From Euwallacea fornicatus (lineage: Eukaryota > Arthropoda > Insecta > Coleoptera > Curculionidae): a DNA stretch of 64,000 nucleotides. Made by a program: the position numbers and the translations under genes. Of the stretch, positions 13,376 through 26,751 are shown in pieces (the stretch's first letter is position 1; each line of letters opens with the position of its first letter). The stretch is taken from positions 62,001-126,000 of the forward strand of contig NW_027096016.1 of NCBI RefSeq assembly GCF_040115645.1, read 5' to 3'. The notes below the pieces were generated by a model that worked only from the letters and a program-made list of their open reading frames with translations, was not told the DNA's origin and made no database searches.

Positions 13376-13903
13376 ATCATGATTGCATCTTGTTGAATTT
13401 CCAAGAAAAATAGTACTGTATGTGCTCAAACACACATATTTTGTGACTTTTCAAACTTTGAAGCTCGATAACTTCGGCAAATGTGGACCAAATTTCTTAA
13501 ACAAAGTGTCAAATTAATCAGCTCAACGAGATTTTGAAGATGTCACAACACATCATGATTACATCTTGTTGAACTTCCAAGAAAAATAGTACCTTATGTG
13601 CTCAAACACACAACTTTTGTGACTTTTCAAACTTTGAAGCTCGATAGCTTCGGCAAATGAAGACCAAATTTGTTAAACAAAGTGTCAAATTAATTAGCTC
13701 GACGAGATTTTGAATATGTCACAACACATCATGATTGCATCTTGTTGAATTTCCAAGAAAAATAGTACTTTATGTGCTCAAACACACATATTTTGTGACT
13801 TTTCAAATTGTGAAGCTCGATAACTTCGGCAAATGTGGACCAAATTTCTTAAACAAAGTGTCAAAGTAATCACCTAAACGAGATTTTGAAGATGTCACAA
13901 CAC
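13376..13903. repeat. Three-monomer segment with tactgtatg and accttatg markers, copy G1
   Basis: tactgtatg (actg at 13415) and ccttatg at 13592 recur 15 monomers later at 16055 and 16232. The same two markers in the same order also occur 18 monomers earlier, at 10247 and 10424. A private change at 13810 gives aattgtgaag. Confidence 0.75.
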
Positions 13904-14783
13904 ATCATCATTGCATCTTGTTGAACTTCCAAGAAAAATAGTACTTTATGTGCTCAAACACACATATTTTGTGACTTTTCAAATTTTGAAGCTCGATAAC
14001 TTTGGCAAATGTGGACCAAATTTGTTAACCAAAGTGTCACATTAATCAGCTCGACGAGATCTTTAAAATGACGCAACACATCATCATTGCATCTTGTTGA
14101 ACTTCCAAGAAAAATAGTACTTTATGTGCTCAAACACACATATTTTGTGACTTTTCAAACTTTGAAGCTCGATAACTTTGGCAAATGTGGACCAAATTTG
14201 TTAACCAAAGTGTCACATTAATCAGCTCGACGAGATCTTTAAAATGACGCAACACATCATCATTGCATCTTGTTGAACTTCCAAGAAAAATAGTACATTA
14301 TGTGCTCAAACACACAACTTTTGTGACTTTTCAAACTTTGAAGCTCGATAGCTTCGGCAAATGAAGACCAAATTTGATAAACAAAGTGTCAAATTAATCA
14401 ACTCGACGAGATTTTGAAGATGTCACAACACATCAGAATTGCATCTTGTTGAACTTCCAAGAAAAATAGTACTTTATGTGCTCAAACACACATATTTTGT
14501 TACTTTTCAAACTTTGAGGCTCGATAACTTTGGCAAATGTATACCAAATTTGTTAACCAAAGTGTCAAATTAATCAGCTCGACGAGATCTTTAAAATGAC
14601 ACAACACACCATGATTACATCTTGTTGAACTTCCAAGAAAAATAGTACTTTATGTGCTCAAACACACAACTTTTGTGACTTTTCAAACTTTGAAGCTCGA
14701 TAGCTTCGGCAAATGAAGACCAAATTTGTTAAACAAAGTGTCAAAGTAATCACCTAAACGAGATTTTGAAGATGTCACAACAC

Positions 14784-16015
14784 ATCATGATTACATCTTG
14801 TTGAACTTCCAAGAAAAATAGTACTTTATGTGCTCAAACACACATATTTTGTGACTTTTCAAACTTTGAAGCTCGATAACTTTGGCAAATGTGGACCAAA
14901 TTTGTTAACCAAAGTGTCACATTAATCAGCTCGACGAGATCTTTAAAATGACGCAACACATCATCATTGCATCTTGTTGAACTTCCAAGAAAAATAGTAC
15001 ATTATGTGCTCAAACACACAACTTTTGTGACTTTTCAAACTTTGAAGCTCGATAGCTTCGGCAAATGAAGACTAAATTTGATAAACAAAGTGTCAAATTA
15101 ATCAACTCGACGAGATTTTGAAGATGTCACAACACATCAGAATTGCATCTAGTTGAACTTCCAAGAAAAATAGTACTTTATGTGCTCAAACACACATATT
15201 TTGTTACTTTTCAAACTTTGAGGCTCGATAACTTTGGCAAATGTATACCAAATTTGTTAACCAAAGTGTCAAATTAATCAGCTCGACGAGATCTTTAAAA
15301 TGACACAACACACCATGATTACATCTTGTTGAACTTCCAAGAAAAATAGTACTTTATGTGCTCAAACACACAACTTTTGTGACTTTTCAAACTTTGAAGC
15401 TCGATAGCTTCGGCAAATGAAGACCAAATTTGTTAAACAAAGTGTCAAAGTAATCACCTAAACGAGATTTTGAAGATGTCACAACACATCATGATTACAT
15501 CTTGTTGAACTTCCAAGAAAAATAGTACTTTATGTGCTCAAACACACAACTTTTGTGACTTTTCAAACTTTGAAGCTCGATAGCTTCGGCAAATGAAGAC
15601 CAAATTTGTTAAACAAAGTGACAAATTAATCAGCTCGACGAGATTTTGAATATGTCACAACACATCATGATTGCATCTTGTTGAATTTCCAAGAAAAATA
15701 GTACTTTATGTGCTCAAACACACAACTTTTGTGACTTTTCAAACTTTGAAGCTCGATAACATTGGCAAATGTGGACCAAATTTGTTAACCAAAGTGTCAA
15801 ATTAATCAGCTCGACGAGATCTTTAAAATGACACAACACATCATTATTGCATCTTGTTGAACTTCCAAGAAAAATAGTACTTTATGTGCTCAAACACATA
15901 TATTTTGTGACTTTTCAAACTTTGAAGCTCGATAACATTGGCAAATGTGGACCAAATTTGTTAACCAAAGTGTCAAATTAATCAGCTCGACGAGATCTTT
16001 AAAATGACACAACAC
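14784..16015. repeat. Seven-monomer segment, copy H1
   Basis: Shares gaagactaaa (actaaatttg at 15071, partner 17711), tctagttg (15150, partner 17790), agtgacaaat (15617, partner 18081) and caaacacata (15891, partner 18355) with 17424-18479. The first two markers are 15 monomers apart and the last two 14, so one monomer was lost or gained between them. Confidence 0.83.
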
Positions 16016-16543
16016 ACCATGATTACATCTTGTTGAACTTCCAAGAAAAATAGTACTGTATGTGCTCAAACACACATATTTTGTGACTTTTCAAACTTTG
16101 AAGCTCGATAACTTCGGCAAATGTGGACCAAATTTCTTAAACAAAGTGTCAAATTAATCAGCTCAACGAGATTTTGAAGATGTCACAACACATCATGATT
16201 ACATCTTGTTGAACTTCCAAGAAAAATAGTACCTTATGTGCTCAAACACACAACTTTTGTGACTTTTCAAACTTTGAAGCTCGATAGCTTCGGCAAATGA
16301 AGACCAAATTTGTTAAACAAAGTGTCAAATTAATTAGCTCGACGAGATTTTGAATATGTCACAACACATCATGATTGCATCTTGTTGAATTTCCAAGAAA
16401 AATAGTACTTTATGTGCTCAAACACACATATTTTGTGACTTTTCAAATTTTGAAGCTCGATAACTTCGGCAAATGTGGACCAAATTTCTTAAACAAAGTG
16501 TCAAAGTAATCACCTAAACGAGATTTTGAAGATGTCACAACAC
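16016..16543. repeat. Three-monomer segment, copy G2
   Basis: Partner of 13376-13903. Its first monomer begins with accatgatta and gaacttcc instead of atcatgattg and gaatttcc, then follows the other copy, so it looks chimeric. The tactgtatg variant in this copy is also what opens a chance 61-codon frame on the minus strand. Confidence 0.75.
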
Positions 16544-17071
16544 ATCATGATTACATCTTGTTGAACTTCCAAGAAAAATAGTACTTTATGTGCTCAAACA
16601 CACATATTTTGTGACTTTTCAAACTTTGAAGCTCGATAACTTTGGCAAATGTGGACCAAATTTGTTAACCAAAGTGTCACATTAATCAGCTCGACGAGAT
16701 CTTTAAAATGACGCAACACATCATCATTGCATCTTGTTGAACTTCCAAGAAAAATAGTACTTTATGTGCTCAAACACACATATTTTGTGACTTTTCAAAT
16801 TTTGAAGCTCGATAACTTTGGCAAATGTGGACCAAATTTGTTAACCAAAGTGTCACATTAATCAGCTCGACGAGATCTTTAAAATGACGCAACACATCAT
16901 CATTGCATCTTGTTGAACTTCCAAGAAAAATAGTACTTTATGTGCTCAAACACACATATTTTGTGACTTTTCAAACTTTGAAGCTCGATAACTTTGGCAA
17001 ATGTGGACCAAATTTGTTAACCAAAGTGTCACATTAATCAGCTCGACGAGATCTTTAAAATGACGCAACAC

Positions 17072-17599
17072 ATCATCATTGCATCTTGTTGAACTTCCAA
17101 GAAAAATAGTACTTTATGTGCTCAAACACACATATTTTGTGACTTTTCAAATTTTGAAGCTCGATAACTTCGGCAAATGTGGACCAAATTTCTTAAACAA
17201 AGTGTCAAAGTAATCACCTAAACGAGATTTTGAAGATGTCACAACACATCATGATTACATCTTGTTGAACTTCCAAGAAAAATAGTACTTTAGGTGCTCA
17301 AACACACATATTTTGTTACTTTTCAAACTTTGAGGCTCGATAACTTTGGCATATGTATACCAAATTTGTTAACCAAAGTGTCAAATTAATCAGCTCGACG
17401 AGATCTTTAAAATGACACAACACACCATGATTACATCTTGTTGAACTTCCAAGAAAAATAGTACTTTATGTGCTCAAACACACATATTTTGTGACTTTTC
17501 AAACTTTGAAGCTCGATAACTTTGGCAAATGTGGACCAAATTTGTTAACCAAAGTGTCACATTAATCAGCTCGACGAGATCTTTAAAATGACGCAACAC
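17072..17599. repeat. Three-monomer segment, copy F2
   Basis: Partner of 11440-11967. A private change at 17293 gives taggtgctc in place of tatgtgctc. Confidence 0.7.
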
Positions 17600-18479
17600 A
17601 TCATCATTGCATCTTGTTGAACTTCCAAGAAAAATAGTACATTATGTGCTCAAACACACAACTTTTGTGACTTTTCAAACTTTGAAGCTCGATAGCTTCG
17701 GCAAATGAAGACTAAATTTGATAAACAAAGTGTCAAATTAATCAACTCGACGAGATTTTGAAGATGTCACAACACATCAGAATTGCATCTAGTTGAACTT
17801 CCAAGAAAAATAGTACTTTATGTGCTCAAACACACATATTTTGTTACTTTTCAAACTTTGAGGCTCGATAACTTTGGCAAATGTATACCAAATTTGTTAA
17901 CCAAAGTGTCAAATTAATCAGCTCGACGAGATCTTTAAAATGACACAACACACCATGATTACATCTTGTTGAACTTCCAAGAAAAATAGTACTTTATGTG
18001 CTCAAACACACAACTTTTGTGACTTTTCAAACTTTGAAGCTCGATAGCTTCGGCAAATGAAGACCAAATTTGTTAAACAAAGTGACAAATTAATCAGCTC
18101 GACGAGATTTTGAATATGTCACAACACATCATGATTGCATCTTGTTGAATTTCCAAGAAAAATAGTACTTTATGTGCTCAAACACACAACTTTTGTGACT
18201 TTTCAAACTTTGAAGCTCGATAACATTGGCAAATGTGGACCAAATTTGTTAACCAAAGTGTCAAATTAATCAGCTCGACGAGATCTTTAAAATGACACAA
18301 CACATCATTATTGCATCTTGTTGAACTTCCAAGAAAAATAGTACTTTATGTGCTCAAACACATATATTTTGTGACTTTTCAAACTTTGAAGCTCGATAAC
18401 ATTGGCAAATGTGGACCAAATTTGTTAACCAAAGTGTCAAATTAATCAGCTCGACGAGATCTTTAAAATGACACAACAC
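17424..18479. repeat. Six-monomer segment, copy H2
   Basis: Partner of 14784-16015 with one monomer fewer. The missing step lies at 17952, where a monomer with the left half of the one at 15312 (accatgatta) has the right half of the one at 15488 (agtgacaaat). Confidence 0.82.
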
Positions 18480-18655
18480 ACCATGATTACATCTTGTTGA
18501 ACTTCCAAGAAAAATAGTACTTTATGTGCTCAAACACACAACTTTTGTGACTTTTCAAACTTTGAAGCTCGATAACTTTTGCAAATGAAGACCAAATTTG
18601 TTAAACAAAGTGTCAAATTAATCAACTCGACGAGATTTTGAAGATGTCACAACAC

Positions 18656-20063
18656 ATCAGAATTGCATCTTGTTGAACTTCCAAGAAAAATAGTACTTTA
18701 TGTGCTCAAACACACATATTTTGTTACTTTTCAAACTTTGAGGCTCGATAACTTTGGCAAATGTATACCAAATTTGTTAACCAAAGTGTCAAATTAATCA
18801 GCTCGACGAGATCTTTAAAATGACACAACACACCATGATTACATCTTGTTGAACTTCCAAGAAAAATAGTACTTTATGTGCTCAAACACACAACTTTTGT
18901 GACTTTTCAAACTTTGAAGCTCGATAGCTTCGGCAAATGAAGACCAAATTTGTTAAACAAAGTGTCAAAGTAATCACCTAAACGAGATTTTGAAGATGTC
19001 ACAACACATCATGATTACATCTTGTTGAACTTCCAAGAAAAATAGTACTTTATGTGCTCAAACACACAACTTTTGTGACTTTTCAAACTTTGAAGCTCGA
19101 TAGCTTCGGCAAATGTGGACCAAATTTGTTAACCAAAGTGTCACATTAATCAGCTCGACGAGATCTTTAAAATGACGCAACACATCATCATTGCATCTTG
19201 TTGAACTTCCAAGAAAAATAGTACTTTATGTGCTCAAACACACAACTTTTGTGACTTTTCAAACTTTGAAGCTCGATAGCTTCGGCAAATGAAGACCAAA
19301 TTTGATAAACAAAGTGTCAAATTAATCAGCTCGACGAGATCTTTAAAATGACACAACACACCATGATTACATCTTGTTGAACTTCCAAGAAAAATAGTAC
19401 TTTATGTGCTCAAACACACAACTTTTGTGACTTTTCAAACTTTGAAGCTCGATAGCTTCGGCAAATGAAGACCAAATTTGTTAAACAAAGTGTCAAAGTA
19501 ATCACCTAAACGAGATTTTGAAGATGTCACAACACATCATGATTACATCTTGTTGAACTTCCAAGAAAAATAGTACTTTATGTGCTCAAACACACAACTT
19601 TTGTGACTTTTCAAACTTTGAAGCTCGATAGCTTCGGCAAATGAAGACCAAATTTGATAAACAAAGTGTCAAATTAATCAACTCGACGAGATTTTGAAGA
19701 TGTCACAACACATCAGAATTGCATCTTGTTGAACTTCCAAGAAAAATAGTACTTTATGTGCTCAAACACACATATTTTGTTACTTTTCAAACTTTGAGGC
19801 TCGATAACTTTGGCAAATGTATACCAAATTTGTTAACCAAAGTGTCAAATTAATCAGCTCGACGAGATCTTTAAAATGACACAACACACCATGATTACAT
19901 CTTGTTGAACTTCCAAGAAAAATAGTACTTTATGTGCTCAAACACACATATTTTGTGACTTTTCAAACTTTGAAGCTCGATAACTTTGGCAAATGAAGAC
20001 CAAATTTGTTAAACAAAGTGTCAAAGTAATCACCTAAACGAGATTTTGAAGATGTCACAACAC
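18656..20063. repeat. Eight-monomer relative of the 26-mer core, single P-Q-R
   Basis: The order is gaggctc monomer, P, Q, R, P, a tttgataaac monomer, gaggctc monomer, then an ataactttgg/gaagacc monomer. This is the order in the 26-mer unit from 50688 to 52623, except that here P-Q-R is present once rather than twice and R has tactttatg. It may be the source arrangement or a contracted copy; the sequence alone does not decide. Confidence 0.72.
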
Positions 20064-21471
20064 ATCATGATTACATCTTGTTGAACTTCCAAGAAAAATA
20101 GTACTTTATGTGCTCAAACACACAACTTTTGTGACTTTTCAAACTTTGAAGCTCGATAGCTTCGGCAAATGAAGACCAAATTTGATAAACAAAGTGTCAA
20201 ATTAATCAACTCGACGAGATTTTGAAGATGTCACAACACATCATGATTGCATCTTGTTGAATTTCCAAGAAAAATAGTACTTTATGTGCTCAAACACACA
20301 ACTTTTGTGACTTTTCAAACTTTGAAGCTCGATAGCTTCGGCAAATGAAAACCAAATTTGATAAACAAAGTGTCAAATTAATCAACTCGACGAGATTTTG
20401 AAGATGTCACAACACATCATGATTGCATCTTGTTGAATTTCCAAGAAAAATAGTACTTTATGTGCTCAAACACACATATTTTGTGACTTTTCAAACTTTG
20501 AAGCTCGATAAGTTCGGCAAATGTGGACCAAATTTCTTAAACAAAGTGTCAAATTAATCAGCTCAACGAGATTTTGAAGATGTCACAACACATCATCATT
20601 GCATCTTGTTGAACTTCCAAGAAAAATAGTACTTTATGTGCTCAAACACACAACTTTTGTGACTTTTCAAACTTTGAAGCTCGATAGCTTCGGCAAATGA
20701 AGACCAAATTTGATAAACAAAGTGTCAAATTAATCAGCTCGACGAGATCTTTAAAATGACACAACACACCATGATTACATCTTGTTGAACTTCCAAGAAA
20801 AATAGTACTTTATGTGCTCAAACACACAACTTTTGTGACTTTTCAAACTTTGAAGCTCGATAGCTTCGGCAAATGAAGACCAAATTTGATAAACAAAGTG
20901 TCAAATTAATCAACTCGACGAGATTTTGAAGATGTCACAACACATCATGATTACATCTTGTTGAACTTCCAAGAAAAATAGTACTTTATGTGCTCAAACA
21001 CACATATTTTGTGACTTTTCAAACTTTGAAGCTCGATAACATTGGCAAATGTGGACCAAATTTGTTAACCAAAGTGTCAAATTAATCAGCTCGAAGAGAT
21101 CTTTAAAATGACACAACACATCATTATTGCATCTTGTTGAACTTCCAAGAAAAATAGTACTTTATGTGCTCAAACACATATATTTTGTGACTTTTCAAAC
21201 TTTGAAGCTCGATAACATTGGCAAATGTGGACCAAATTTGTTAACCAAAGTGTCAAATTAATCAGCTCGACGAGATCTTTAAAATGACACAACACACCAT
21301 GATTACATCTTGTTGAACTTCCAAGAAAAATAGTACTTTATGTGCTCAAACACACAACTTTTGTGACTTTTCAAACTTTGAAGCTCGATAGCTTCGGCAA
21401 ATGAAGACCAAATTTGATAAACAAAGTGTCAAATTAATCAACTCGACGAGATTTTGAAGATGTCACAACAC
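20064..21471. repeat. Mosaic stretch of eight monomers without a clear unit
   Basis: Monomers here alternate between tttgataaac/aactcgac types and ataacattgg types. The caaacacata marker at 21171 is 16 monomers after the one at 18355. Private changes sit at 20350 (gaaaacc) and 20512 (ataagttcgg). I see no gene or unique sequence. Confidence 0.7.
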
Positions 21472-23055
21472 ATCATGATTGCATCTTGTTGAATTTCCAA
21501 GAAAAATAGTACTTTATGTGCTCAAACACACATATTTTGTGACTTTTCAAACTTTGAAGCTCGATAACTTCGGCAAATGTGGACCAAATTTCTTAAACAA
21601 AGTGTCAAATTAATCAGCTCAACGAGATTTTGAAGATGTCACAACACATCATGATTACATCTTGTTGAACTTCCAAGAAAAATAGTACTTTATGTGCTCA
21701 AACACACATATTTTGTGACTTTCCAAACTTTGAAGCTCGATAACATTGGCAAATGTGGACCAAATTTGTTAACCAAAGTGTCAAATTAATCAGCTCGAAG
21801 AGATCTTTAAAATGACACAACACATCATCATTGCATCTTGTTGAACTTCCAAGAAAAATAGTACATTATGTGCTCAAACACACAACTTTTGTGACTTTTC
21901 AAACTTTGAAGCTCGATAGCTTTGGCAAATGTGGACCAAATTTGTTAACCAAAGTGTCAAATTAATCAACTCGACGAGATTTTGAAGATGTCACAACACA
22001 TCATCATTGCATCTTGTTGAACTTCCAAGAAAAATAGTACATTATGTGCTCAAACACACAACTTTTGTGACTTTTCAAACTTTGAAGCTCGATAGCTTCG
22101 GCAAATGAAGACCAAATTTGATAAACAAAGTGTCAAATTAATCAACTCGACGAGATTTTGAAGATGTCACAACACATCAGAATTGCATCTTGTTGAACTT
22201 CCAAGAAAAATAGTACTTTATGTGCTCAAACACACATATTTTGTTACTTTTCAAACTTTGAGGCTCGATAACTTTGGCAAATGTATACCAAATTTGTTAA
22301 CCAAAGTGTCAAATTAATCAGCTCGACGAGATCTTTAAAATGACACAACACACCATGATTACATCTTGTTGAACTTCCAAGAAAAATAGTACTTTATGTG
22401 CTCAAACACACAACTTTTGTGACTTTTCAAACTTTGAAGCTCGATAGCTTCGGCAAATGAAGACCAAATTTGTTAAACAAAGTGTCAAAGTAATCACCTA
22501 AACGAGATTTTGAAGATGTCACAACACATCATGATTACATCTTGTTGAACTTCCAAGAAAAATAGTACTTTATGTGCTCAAACACACATATTTTGTGACT
22601 TTTCAAACTTTGAAGCTCGATAACATTGGCAAATGTGGACCAAATTTGTTAACCAAAGTGTCAAATTAATCAGCTCGACGAGATCTTTAAAATGACACAA
22701 CACATCATTATTGCATCTTGTTGAACTTCCAAGAAAAATAGTACTTTATGTGCTCAAACACACATATTTTGTGACTTTTCAAACTTTGAAGTTCGATAGC
22801 TTCGGCAAATGAAGACCAAATTTGATAAACAAAGTGTCAAATTAATCAACTCGACGAGATTTTGAAGATGTCACAACACATCAGAATTGCATCTTGTTGA
22901 ACTTCCAAGAAAAATAGTACTTTATGTGCTCAAACACACATATTTTGTTACTTTTCAAACTTTGAGGCTCGATAACTTTGGCAAATGTATACCAAATTTG
23001 TTAACCAAAGTGTCAAATTAATCAGCTCGACGAGATCTTTAAAATGACACAACAC
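21472..23055. repeat. Nine-monomer relative of the 17-mer unit
   Basis: Same monomer order as 32208-33791, 61 monomers further on: tcttaaac/gctcaacg, gactttccaaac with gctcgaagag, tagctttgg/aactcgac, tttgataaac, gaggctc, P, ataacattgg, aagttcgatag, gaggctc. It overlaps copy A2 and so links the left-hand mosaic with the 17-mer domain. Confidence 0.78.
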
Positions 23056-23583
23056 ACCATGATTACATCTTATTGAACTTCCAAGAAAAATAGTACTTTA
23101 TGTGCTCAAACACACAACTTTTGTGACTTTTCAATCTTTGAAGCTCGATAACTTCGGCAAATGTGGACCAAATTTCTTAAACAAAGTGTCAAATTAATCA
23201 TCTCAACCAGATTTTGAATATGTCACAACACATCATCATTGCATCTTGTTGAATTTCCAAGAAAAATAGTACTTTATGTGCTCAAACACACAACTTTTGT
23301 GACTTTTCCAATTTTGAAGCTCGATAACTTTGGCAAATGTGGACCAAATTTGTTAACCAAAGTGTCAAATTAATCAGCTCGACGAGATCTTTAAAATGAC
23401 ATAACAATTCATGATTGCATCTTGTTGAATTTCCAAGAAAAATAGTACTTTATGTGCTCAAACACACATATTTTGTGACTTTTCAAACTTTGAAGCTCGA
23501 TAACATTGGCAAATGTGGACCAAATTTGTTAACCAAAGTGTCAAATTAATCAGCTCGACGAGATCTTTAAAATGACGCAACAC
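22528..23583. repeat. Six-monomer segment, long-range copy A2, with a chimeric monomer
   Basis: Homologue of 529-1760 with one monomer fewer. The monomer at 23056-23231 joins a left half of the type at 1057 (accatgatta start) to a right half of the type at 1233 (aatctttgaag, then catctcaacc). That is what one unequal exchange inside a monomer would leave. Confidence 0.8.
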
Positions 23584-24287
23584 ATCATCATTGCATCTTG
23601 TTGAACTTCCAAGAAAAATAGTACATTATGTGCTCAAACACACAACTTTTGTGACTTTTCAAACTTTGAAGCTCGATAGCTTCGGCAAATGAAGACCAAA
23701 TTTGTTAAACAAAGTGTCAAAGTAATCACCTAAACGAGATTTTGAAGATGTCACAACACATCATGATTACATCTTGTTGAACTTCCAAGAAAAATAGTAC
23801 TTTATGTGCTCAAACACACAACTTTTGTGACTTTTCAAACTTTGAAGCTCGATAGCTTCGGCAAATGAAGACCAAATTTGATAAACAAAGTGTCAAATTA
23901 ATCAACTCGACGAGATCTTTAAAATGACGCAACACATCATCATTGCATCTTGTTGAACTTCCAAGAAAAATAGTACATTATGTGCTCAAACACACAACTT
24001 TTGTGACTTTTCAAACTTTGAAGCTCGATAGCTTTGGCAAATGTGGACGAAATTTGTTAACCAAAGTGTCACATTAATCAGCTCGACGAGATCTTTAAAA
24101 TGACGCAACACATCATCATTGCATCTTGTTGAACTTCCAAGAAAAATAGTACATTATGTGCTCAAACACACAACTTTTGTGACTTTTCAAACTTTGAAGC
24201 TCGATAGCTTCGGCAAATGAAGACCAAATTTGTTAAACAAAGTGTCAAAGTAATCACCTAAACGAGATTTTGAAGATGTCACAACAC

Positions 24288-24991
24288 ATCATGATTACAT
24301 CTTGTTGAACTTCCAAGAAAAATAGTACTTTATGTGCTCAAACACACAACTTTTGTGACTTTTCAAACTTTGAAGCTCGATAGCTTCGGCAAATGAAGAC
24401 CAAATTTGATAAACAAAGTGTCAAATTAATCAACTCGACGAGATTTTGAAGATGTCACAACACATCATGATTGCATCTTGTTGAATTTCCAAGAAAAATA
24501 GTACTTTATGTGCTCAAACACACATATTTTGTGACTTTTCAAACTTTGAAGCTCGATAACTTCGGCAAATGTGGACCAAATTTCTTAAACAAAGTTTCAA
24601 ATTAATCAGCTCGACGAGATCTTTAAAATGACACAACACATCATCATTGCATCTTTTTGAACTTCCAAGAAAAATAGTACATTATGTGCTCAAACACACA
24701 ACTTTTGTGACTTTTCAAACTTTGAAGCTCGATAGCTTTGGCAAATGTGGACGAAATTTGTTAACCAAAGTGTCACATTAATCAGCTCGACGAGATCTTT
24801 AAAATGACGCAAGACATCATCATTGCATCTTGTTGAACTTCCAAGAAAAATAGTACATTATGTGCTCAAACACACAACTTTTGTGACTTTTCAAACTTTG
24901 AAGCTCGATAGCTTCGGCAAATGAAGACCAAATTTGATAAACAAAGTGTCAAATTAATCAACTCGACGAGATTTTGAAGATGTCACAACAC
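24288..24991. repeat. Four-monomer segment, long-range copy C2
   Basis: Partner of 3521-4224. It carries a private change at 24596 (aaagtttcaa instead of aaagtgtcaa). The monomers on either side no longer match those flanking C1; 24992 onward instead matches 6689 onward, so about 14 monomers present on the left are missing here. Confidence 0.83.
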
Positions 24992-26047
24992 ATCAGAATT
25001 GCATCTTGTTGAACTTCCAAGAAAAATAGTACTTTATGTGCTCAAACACACATATTTTGTTACTTTTCAAACTTTGAGGCTCGATAACTTTGGCAAATGT
25101 ATACCAAATTTGTTAACCAAAGTGTCAAGTTAATCAGCTCGACGAGATATTTAAAATGACACAACACATCATTATTGCATCTTGTTGAACTTCCAAGAAA
25201 AATAGTACTTTATGTGCTCAAACACACATATTTTGTGACTTTTCAAACTTTGAAGCTCGATAGCTTCGGCAAATGAAGACCAAATTTGATAAACAAAGTG
25301 TCAAATTAATCAACTCGACGAGATTTTGAAGATGTCACAACACATCAGAATTGCATCTTGTTGAACTTCCAAGAAAAATAGTACTTTATGTGCTCAAACA
25401 CACATATTTTGTTACTTTTCAAACTTTGAAGCTCGATAGCTTCGGCAAATGAAGACCAAATTTGTTAACCAAAGTGTCAAATTAATCAGCTCAACGAGAT
25501 TTTGAAGATGTCACAACACATCATGATTACCTCTTGTTGAACTTCCAAGAAAAATAGTACTTTATGTGCTCAAACACACAACTTTTGTGACTTTTCAAAC
25601 TTTGAAGCTCGATAGCTTCGGCAAATGAAGACCAAATTTGTTAAACAAAGTGTCAAAGTAATCACCTAAACGAGATTTTGAAGATGTCACAACACATCAT
25701 GATTACATCTTGTTGAACTTCCAAGAAAAATAGTACTTTATGTGCTCAAACACACATATTTTGTGACTTTTCAAACTTTGAAGCTCGATAACATTGGCAA
25801 ATGTGGACCAAATTTGTTAACCAAAGTGTCAAATTAATCAGCTCGACGAGATCTTTAAAATGACGCAACACATCATCATTGCATCTTGTTGAACTTCCAA
25901 GAAAAATAGTACATTATGTGCTCAAACACACAACTTTTGTGACTTTTCAAACTTTGAAGCTCGATAGATTCGGCAAATGAAGACCAAATTTGATAAACAA
26001 AGTGTTAAATTAATCAACTCGACGAGATTTTGAAGATGTCACAACAC
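24992..26047. repeat. Six-monomer segment, triplicated copy D2
   Basis: Homologue of the first six monomers of 6689-8271 and 41536-43119. It shares caagttaatc (marker agtgtcaagt at 25121) with 41665 but not with the first copy, so D2 and D3 are closer to each other. Private changes sit at 25968 and 26006. Confidence 0.82.
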
Positions 26048-26751
26048 ATCAGAATTGCATCTTGTTGAACTTCCAAGAAAAATAGTACTTTATGTGCTCA
26101 AACACACATATTTTGTGACTTTTCAAACTTTGAAGCTCGATAACTTCGGCAAATGTGGACCAAATTTGTTAACCAAAGTGTCAAATTAATCAGCTCGACG
26201 AGATCTTTAAAATGACACAACACACCATGATTACATCTTGTTGAACTTCCAAGAAAAATAGTACTTTATGTGCTCAAACACACAACTTTTGTGACTTTTC
26301 AAACTTTGAAGCTCGATAGCTTCGGCAAATGAAGACCAAATTTGTTAAACAAAGTGTCAAAGTAATCACCTAAACGAGATTTTGAAGATGTCACAACACA
26401 TCATGATTACATCTTGTTGAACTTCCAAGAAAAATAGTACTTTATGTGCTCAAACACACAACTTTTGTGACTTTTCAATCTTTGAAGCTCGATAACTTCG
26501 GCAAATGTGGACCAAATTTCTTAAACAAAGTGTCAAATTAATCATCTCAACCAGATTTTGAATATGTCACAACACATCATCATTGCATCTTGTTGAATTT
26601 CCAAGAAAAATAGTACTTTATGTGCTCAAACACACAACTTTTGTGACTTTTCAAACTTTGAAGCTCGATAGCTTTGGCAAATGTGGACCAAATTTGTTAA
26701 CCAAAGTGTCAAATTAATCAACTCGACGAGATTTTGAAGATGTCACAACAC

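Noticed and set aside
15890..16075. A 61-codon open frame on the minus strand, starting from GTG
   Set aside because: It is satellite sequence read backwards. In nearly all monomers the frame hits TAA opposite tactttatg; here the tactgtatg variant (G at 16058) turns that codon into TAC. No initiation signal, domain or conservation supports a protein.
10208..16191. A clean 18-mer then 15-mer higher-order repeat
   Set aside because: The tactgtatg and ccttatg markers fit those periods, but most monomers between them do not match in order, so only the short matching segments are annotated.
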